Assembly: GCF_030915405.1 (NCBI RefSeq)
Contig: NZ_CP133262.1
Span: 1,178,001 to 1,242,000 of the forward strand
Source: Neobacillus nitrireducens
Lineage (GTDB): Bacteria > Bacillota > Bacilli > Bacillales > Cytobacillaceae
DNA: 64,000 bases
Direction: 5' to 3'
Shown here: positions 58,844 through 64,000 of the stretch, piece after piece
Layout of the letters: each line of letters begins with the position of its first letter
How positions within the stretch are numbered: the first letter of the stretch is position 1
Translations under genes and position numbers: made by a program
The notes under the pieces: model-generated
What the model saw: the letters and a program-made list of their open reading frames with translations, nothing else
What the model was told of the DNA's origin: nothing
The model's database searches: none

Positions 58844-60466
58844 TTAACTAGCCGATGGTAATGTAATCTCAATTAAAGTTCCTTCGTTCACTTTACTTGC
58901 ATAGGTAATACTGCCATTGTGCTGTTTAATAATTTTATGACAAATCATTAATCCGAGTCCGGTTCCCTTTTCTTTTAAAGTGTAAAATGGCTCACCTAAC
59001 CGAGGAAGCAGCTCTTCAGGTATACCGCATCCCTGATCTTGAAATGAAATAATACACACGCCATCTAGGCCATTTCTTAAATTGATGAAAATTTCACCTC
59101 CTACTTCCATTGCTTCTATAGCGTTCTTAATTACATTAATAAATACCTGCTTTATTTGGTTCTTCTCACAAGTTATATAAATAGGAGATTCTTCAACAAT
59201 CAGATGAAATTGAATATCGTTCAAAATGAACTGAGGAGAAAGTATATCAAGCGTATTTTCTATTAGTTCTTTTACATTCATACGGATTAGTTGAACAGCC
59301 TGTGGTTTTCCCAAAGAAAGAAGTTCGCTCGTAATCGTTTCAATTCTATCCAGTTCACCTAAGAGCAATTCAGTATACTTAGTAGATTTATTTTCATTCT
59401 TATAAAGTTGAACAAACCCCTTTATGGTTGTAAGTGGATTTCTTATTTCATGTGCAACTCCCGCTGCTAATTCACCGACAACGGATAGCTTTTCAGATTG
59501 CAAAAGAATTTCTTCTGATTTTTTACGTTCAGAAATATCTCGGCTAATCTTGACAAAATGTTCAATGGAATCGTCATCCCCCTTTACAGGTATAAAACGG
59601 GATTCTACTTCAATCCAATCCCCATTTTTGTGTTGTAAACGGAATTCAATCAACTGTGATTGTTTATTTTCAAACATCCCATCCCATCTATTTTTTAACG
59701 TACAAACATCATCAGGATGAATTAAAGCAGAGAATTCGACACCTGTTAGGTCATTTTCTTCGTAACCTAAAATATATTTATGTGAAGGAGAGATGTAACG
59801 AAAAAAATATTCTTTATCCATTACCGATATTAGGTCTACTGTATTCTCGGCGATCAGTCGATAGTTTGATTCACTTTCCTCTGCTTTCTTATACATAAAT
59901 GATAATTGGTAGTTTAATCGATGCAACTTGACATACGACTCAATTAGTAAGGCACCAATTACTACTCCTACTACCATAAAAAGTAAATATTGAAGATGAA
60001 AGAGTAGATTATCATTAATAATGTGAAAGATGGATACATATAAAACATACATACACACAAAAGTAATAAATAGATGGACAACTTTTTTTATTGGTGTAAA
60101 TCGAGAAATAAATATATGTGAAACAGAAAAACTAGCCATGACAATTGTAAATCCAATAATGGCTTGGAGCCACTGACCACCTACAAATAGTCTTGCCAGC
60201 AATGCAATTCCCCCGGTAATTATTCCCGCATTTGGTCCAAGATAGGCAAAAACAAGCATAACTGTCGCATATCGAAGATCATAAGCATACCCTTGTTGCT
60301 TTATAGATAGGAATACAAGGATGATTGTAAACATTCCGGCATAAATACTGACCCAAAGTCGAACTTTATTAATTGGCTTATGATTAATAAATGAACGGAT
60401 AACGAGAGGCAAAATTACAAAAAGGCAAAATATTGATAGATTAACAATGTAGTATAAAAAATTCAA
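58844..60466 (-). CDS. Membrane sensor histidine kinase (KinB-like, PAS domain)
   Basis: About 540 residues. Six N-terminal membrane helices (to about 195) with a 5TM-5TMR-LYT-like pattern (YAYDLRYATVMLVFAYLGPN then GGIALLARLFVGG) are followed by a PAS domain (about 205-320). The HisKA box GELAAGVAHEIRNPLTTIKGF follows, then an HATPase domain with NAIEAM, DQGCGIP and GTGLGLMICHKIIKQH. No response regulator is adjacent, as with the sporulation kinases of Bacillus that feed Spo0F. I use TTG 60466 (AGGTGG 8 bases ahead); GTG 60478 in the same frame is possible. Confidence 0.88.
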   Translation of the reverse strand: MNFLYYIVNLSIFCLFVILPLVIRSFINHKPINKVRLWVSIYAGMFTIILVFLSIKQQGYAYDLRYATVMLVFAYLGPNAGIITGGIALLARLFVGGQWLQAIIGFTIVMASFSVSHIFISRFTPIKKVVHLFITFVCMYVLYVSIFHIINDNLLFHLQYLLFMVVGVVIGALLIESYVKLHRLNYQLSFMYKKAEESESNYRLIAENTVDLISVMDKEYFFRYISPSHKYILGYEENDLTGVEFSALIHPDDVCTLKNRWDGMFENKQSQLIEFRLQHKNGDWIEVESRFIPVKGDDDSIEHFVKISRDISERKKSEEILLQSEKLSVVGELAAGVAHEIRNPLTTIKGFVQLYKNENKSTKYTELLLGELDRIETITSELLSLGKPQAVQLIRMNVKELIENTLDILSPQFILNDIQFHLIVEESPIYITCEKNQIKQVFINVIKNAIEAMEVGGEIFINLRNGLDGVCIISFQDQGCGIPEELLPRLGEPFYTLKEKGTGLGLMICHKIIKQHNGSITYASKVNEGTLIEITLPSAS

Positions 60467-60562
60467 CCTAATTCCCACCTATACTTAAACCTTCTTTTGT
60501 ATTGTTATTACATGGGGTGACAACTTCAAATTCTGGCAAGTCTAGTAAAATTAAAAACCCTT

Positions 60563-60612
60563 ACAGACCTCCTGTTATGTTTAGCAGTAGCAACATTAGT
60601 GCCGAGGTCTGT
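60563..60612 (-). terminator. Terminator downstream of phaC
   Basis: ACAGACCTC / GAGGTCTGT with a 32 nt loop; on the minus strand it is followed by AAGGGTTTTTAATTTT. It lies about 100 bases beyond the phaC stop and before the kinase gene. The gap 60467-60711 holds nothing else that I recognise. Confidence 0.55.
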
Positions 60613-60711
60613 GATTGGTTTCAATATTATTCTTCTAAACAAATAGATTTTAGCTTTTCACAACTACTTCAATTTGTAAATACAGATCTTCTCATTTGAC
60701 AGTATTTACGG

Positions 60712-61800
60712 TTAGTTTGATCTCTCTTCTAACCAATCACCAATCGTGGGATAAGTTATTTTTGAAGCTTTACTCCCAAAAGCAATAGACGTATGCCCAA
60801 CCGGTAAGTTTATATATTGTTTGTCTTTACTGGATATGCGATTCATTAATGCTTCTACTTGATGCGGTGGAGCAATGTTGTCAATTTCACCCGATAAGTT
60901 GAGGACATTAGCAGTGATTACCTCAAGTTTCACCTGACGTCCACGAATAACTAGTTCCCCTTTAATCAGCTTGTTTTTTTGATAAAATTCGCGAATCCAC
61001 TGACGATAGGATTCACCCGGAAATGGAACGCCGTCGTTTAACCATTTTTGCAAAAGTTTAAAGCTCGTTACAAAACTTTCATTCTCAGCACGATCAAAAA
61101 GACTAACATAAGGGCCATAAATGTTTGCCATGGGTTTTAGTAATTTGTTTCCAAAGTCAATCATTTCAGGTGGAATATTTCCGAGCGTTTGGACCAATTT
61201 ATCAATATCAAAATGTTGCTCATCCAGCATAGCACCATATATGCCTGTATCTTCAAAATCAAACGGAGTAGTCATAAAGATAAGGTTACGAATTGGCAAT
61301 TCAGGGTGCAGAGTAGCAAATATTGAAGTAATTGTACCGCCCATGCAATATCCCAGTATGGAGACTGCATCCGCATTTGATTTTCGTAAGACTTTACGTA
61401 CCGCTCGTGGGATGTAGTCCATAATATAATCGTCTAATTTCATATTTTTATCTTCAATGCCCGGTGTACCCCATTCAAGGAGATAGACGTCAAATCCTCG
61501 ATTTACCAGATATTCAACTAAACTGCCACCCTTTGTTAAATCCATGATATAGGGCTTATTAATCAGTGCATAAATCAAGAGAAGCGGAGTTTTATGCTTT
61601 TTCGGTTCTTCTGAAATATAGCGATATAGTATGGTTTTATTCCTAGTCCAAATTACTTCTTTCGGAGTTGGCCCGACCTCTGGTTCGGCATCCTTCATTA
61701 ACACTTGAGTTACGCTTTTTAATCGTCTATACATCTGTTGATATTCTTCAGGTACCATTTCGATAAAATTTTCGTATTCACTTGCCATGAGATTACTCAT
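60712..61800 (-). CDS. phaC: Polyhydroxyalkanoate synthase, class III/IV PhaC
   Basis: Polymerises 3-hydroxyacyl-CoA to polyester on granules. It has 362 residues, the short class III/IV length. The lipase-like box is GYCMGG with the nucleophilic C152; the acid is in LNLSGEIDNIAPPHQ and the histidine in LPVGHTSIAFGSK. LLLIYALINKPYIMDLTKGGS and YLLEWGTP are class-typical. Such enzymes need a partner (PhaE or PhaR). No phaR, phaB or phaQ is adjacent, unlike the B. megaterium phaPQRBC cluster; the small helical protein at 58252 is a candidate accessory factor. Confidence 0.93.
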   Translation of the reverse strand: MSNLMASEYENFIEMVPEEYQQMYRRLKSVTQVLMKDAEPEVGPTPKEVIWTRNKTILYRYISEEPKKHKTPLLLIYALINKPYIMDLTKGGSLVEYLVNRGFDVYLLEWGTPGIEDKNMKLDDYIMDYIPRAVRKVLRKSNADAVSILGYCMGGTITSIFATLHPELPIRNLIFMTTPFDFEDTGIYGAMLDEQHFDIDKLVQTLGNIPPEMIDFGNKLLKPMANIYGPYVSLFDRAENESFVTSFKLLQKWLNDGVPFPGESYRQWIREFYQKNKLIKGELVIRGRQVKLEVITANVLNLSGEIDNIAPPHQVEALMNRISSKDKQYINLPVGHTSIAFGSKASKITYPTIGDWLEERSN

Positions 61801-61881
61801 AACTCCACCCCTTTACCATATTTAATTGATAAATTAAAATATCTCAGATTGAGAGTTTACTAGTACTATTTTTAATTGAAC

Positions 61882-63431
61882 TTACAACGGAATATTTCCA
61901 TGCTTTTTTTTCGGTCTTACTTCTTTTTTTGTTCTAAGCATCTCTAAAGACTGTTTCAGAACTTTCCTTGTATCCCTCGGATCGATTACGTCATCCACCA
62001 TTCCATGAGAGGCTGCAACATAAGGATTGGCAAACAGATTTCGGTATTCCTCAATTTTTTCCGAACGAGTCGACGCCGGATCACTGCTTAGGTTAATTTC
62101 TTTTGCAAAGATAATATTTGCTGCTCCCTCAGGACCCATAACGGCAATTTCCGCATTAGGCCAAGCAAATACGATATCCGCACCAATTGCTTTTGAATTC
62201 ATAGCGACATAGGCCCCGCCAAATGCTTTTCTTAATATGACAGTAATTTTTGGAACAGTTGCTTCTGAATAGGCATAGAGAATTTTTGCACCATGACGAA
62301 TGATTCCTCCGTGCTCTTGATTTACCCCGGGAAAAAACCTGTAACATCCTCAAAGGTTATGATGGGGATGTTAAAAGAGTCACAGAATCGAATGAATCTG
62401 GAAGTCTTATCCGAAGAATTAATATCCAGACCGCCGGCCATTACTTTAGGCTGATTAGCAACAATCCCCACACTTTTTCCGTCTATTTGTCCAAATCCAA
62501 CCACGGTATTTCTCGCATAGTCCTTATGAACCTCCATGAAATCACCGTGATCTAGAACTTGTTCTAACACCTTCCGAATGTCATATACCTTGGTTCCATT
62601 GAGAGGTACCAGGTTAAGCAAATCTTCGCGCCAATCACTGTCTTCACAATGTGAAAGAGCCTGAGGAGTTTCCATATTATTTTGAGGCAGAAAGGAAATT
62701 AATCTTCGTACTTCCTCTAAGACCCCCTGTTCAGAATCACCGGTAAAATGTGCACAGCCACTAATGGAGGAATGAACCTTTGCACCGCCCAGATTCTCTG
62801 CAGAAATTTTCTCGCCGGTAACCGTTTCAATGACCTTTGGACCTGTAATAAACATTTGACTGGTATTTTCCACCATAAACACAAAATCAGTTATGGCTGG
62901 AGAATAGACTGCCCCACCAGCACAAGGACCCATGATCACCGATATTTGCGGGATTACACCAGAGTAGATGGCATTTCGATAAAAAATTTGACCGTATCCG
63001 TCTAAAGAAACGACGCCTTCTTGTATCCTGGCACCGCCTGAGTCATTTAATCCAATAATGGGTGCTCCATTTTTTGCAGCTAAATCCATAATTTTGCAAA
63101 TTTTAGTTGCATGCATCTCTCCTAGTGCTCCGCCAAAAACAGTAAAATCCTGGGCAAATACGTATACAAGACGCCCATTAATTTTACCGTAACCCGTCAC
63201 AACACCTTCCCCCGGGCTTTCCATTTTATCCATGCCGAAGTTGGTTGCTCGGTGCTTGATGAATGAATTTAATTCCACAAAGGAGTCATTGTCCAGCAAT
63301 AGATCAATTCGTTCCCTTGCAGTAAGCTTCCCGCGATTATGCTGTGTATCAATTCGCTTGTCACCGCCGCCAAGCACGATTTTACTTTTCCGATCCCATA
63401 GATCATAAATCTTCTCATAAACTGTGCTCAT
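61882..63431 (-). pseudogene. Propionyl-CoA/acyl-CoA carboxylase beta subunit, frameshifted
   Basis: The first 369 codons read as a normal PccB/MmdA-type carboxyltransferase: LNDSGGARIQEGVVSLDGYG, MGPCAGGAVYSPAITDFVFM and FEDVTGFFPG. The frame then ends in TAA (62322-62324). One extra G in the run CCCGGGG (62325-62328 region) would continue it as VNQEHGGIIRHGAKILYAYS to MNSKAIGADIVFAWPNAEIA and the usual end KKKHGNIPL, giving about 516 residues in all. So the gene carries a single-base deletion in a homopolymer, either a real mutation or a sequencing error. It is preceded by the biotin carrier gene. Confidence 0.85.
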
Positions 63432-63465
63432 TGGAAATCTCCACTTCCTCTCTGCTCGAAATATG

Positions 63466-64000
63466 TTATGATGTCTGCTTCACCAAGAAAAGAGGTTGGC
63501 CGTATTCTACGAGCTGACCATTTTCAACTAGTACTTCAACGATTTCTCCATCCATTTCTGCTTCAATTTCATTAAACAATTTCATAGCTTCTAAAATGCA
63601 GACAATTGTTGATTTCTCAACTTTTTCACCAATTTTAACAAATGGTGCGGCATCCTCTCCTGGTGCTCTGTAAAATATGCCTACCATTGGAGAGACAATT
63701 TTTGAAAGGTTATTGATTTCCTCATTTTTTTGTGTATTATGCACCTCCTCTAGATTATCTCTCGTTACAGCTGCTTGAACATGTCCTTCTGATATCTCCT
63801 TAACCGTGGTAGTTGGTAATACGGCTGTATTCTCAATAGCAACCTCATTTGCCTGACTCTTAGCAGTGTTAATCTCCTGGGGAACGACTGCTGCTGCCCC
63901 CAACTTTCTACTAATCAAAATTTTAGAATTACCTTCTTCTATTTCCAAAACCTCTATAGAAGAAGCATCAACTAGTTTAATCATTTCTCTGATTTCTTGG
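63466..64000 (-). CDS. Biotin carboxyl carrier protein, AccB-like (N-terminus outside window)
   Basis: Biotin carrier for a carboxylase. The frame stays open to the window edge, and the upstream codons [11 protein letters not shown] match the AccB start (x-E-I-R-E-L-I-K-x-I-D), so the true start lies a few codons beyond 64000; the ATG at 63984 is internal. The middle linker is Thr/Val/Asn-rich instead of the Ala/Pro-rich type. The C-terminal domain has [20 protein letters not shown] and the biotin site [14 protein letters not shown]. It ends 35 bases before the carboxylase beta gene and is probably the carrier for that enzyme, a paralogue of fatty-acid AccB. Confidence 0.88.
   Translation of the reverse strand, partial: QEIREMIKLVDASSIEVLEIEEGNSKILISRKLGAAAVVPQEINTAKSQANEVAIENTAVLPTTTVKEISEGHVQAAVTRDNLEEVHNTQKNEEINNLSKIVSPMVGIFYRAPGEDAAPFVKIGEKVEKSTIVCILEAMKLFNEIEAEMDGEIVEVLVENGQLVEYGQPLFLVKQTS

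Noticed and set aside
60502..60699. 65-codon plus-strand frame between kinase and phaC
   Set aside because: No ribosome binding site or family resemblance, and it contains the phaC terminator hairpin.

Overview
The window is a 64 kb piece of a low-GC Bacillales chromosome, almost certainly from an aerobic spore-forming member of the Bacillaceae. The evidence is a B. subtilis-like yng-type leucine catabolism operon, a paiA/paiB pair, an Sda-like checkpoint protein, FbpA-like and YheC/D-like proteins, a qoxABCD menaquinol oxidase, Bacillus-type AGGAGG ribosome binding sites and abundant rho-independent hairpins. No species is claimed. Layout from left to right: (1) 1-7.2 kb holds the end of an unknown gene, an MMPL exporter with a divergent TetR regulator, and NADP-type glutamate dehydrogenase with a divergent GltC-like LysR regulator. 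(2) 7.2-17 kb is accessory DNA. It has a lone phage-type helicase loader/inhibitor gene, a decayed IS1182-family element whose ends carry two inverted copies of a 130 bp GC-rich repeat and two inverted pairs of hairpins, and a complete four-gene Wadjet anti-plasmid operon (jetD-jetA-jetB-jetC, type III-like). (3) 17-24 kb has a small unknown gene, sda, a phasin-like gene, an RraA-family gene, a small membrane protein, and qoxABCD with a perfect FNR-type box upstream. (4) 24-36 kb is a leucine/isovalerate degradation cluster: isovaleryl-CoA dehydrogenase-like, acyl-CoA synthetase, biotin carboxylase, biotin carrier, HMG-CoA lyase, methylglutaconyl-CoA hydratase, methylcrotonyl-CoA carboxylase beta and 3-oxoacid CoA-transferase. 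A GAF/PucR-type regulator is divergent from it. (5) 36-42 kb has a DUF421 membrane protein, two ATP-grasp ligases facing a free-standing Mur-ligase-family enzyme, and two small proteins that look spore-surface related. (6) 42-55 kb has an EtfBA pair with a bifurcation-type EtfB motif, a GH1 phospho-glucosidase, a soluble PQQ-dehydrogenase-like beta-propeller, a marR-paiA-paiB operon, GNAT and VOC proteins, and katG. Two copies of a roughly 240 bp dispersed repeat lie at 44.6 and 51.9 kb. (7) 55-64 kb is a region of decay and of polyester/propionate metabolism: the 3' part of a selenocysteine-type tRNA, a gene with an early stop codon, a fused remnant of methylmalonyl-CoA mutase and thiolase, a phasin-like protein, an orphan sensor kinase, a PHA synthase, a frameshifted propionyl-CoA carboxylase beta gene, and a biotin carrier gene running off the right edge. 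How the genes fit together: leucine catabolism (region 4) yields acetoacetate and acetyl-CoA and passes electrons through ETF (region 6) to menaquinone and then to the Qox oxidase (region 3). The PHA synthase and the two phasin-like proteins point to carbon storage, while the damaged carboxylase and mutase genes suggest the propionate branch is being lost here. Wadjet is a known defence system. The least explained items are the GC-rich repeat with co-varying arms, the ATP-grasp/Mur-ligase locus, and the tRNA-Sec fragment.
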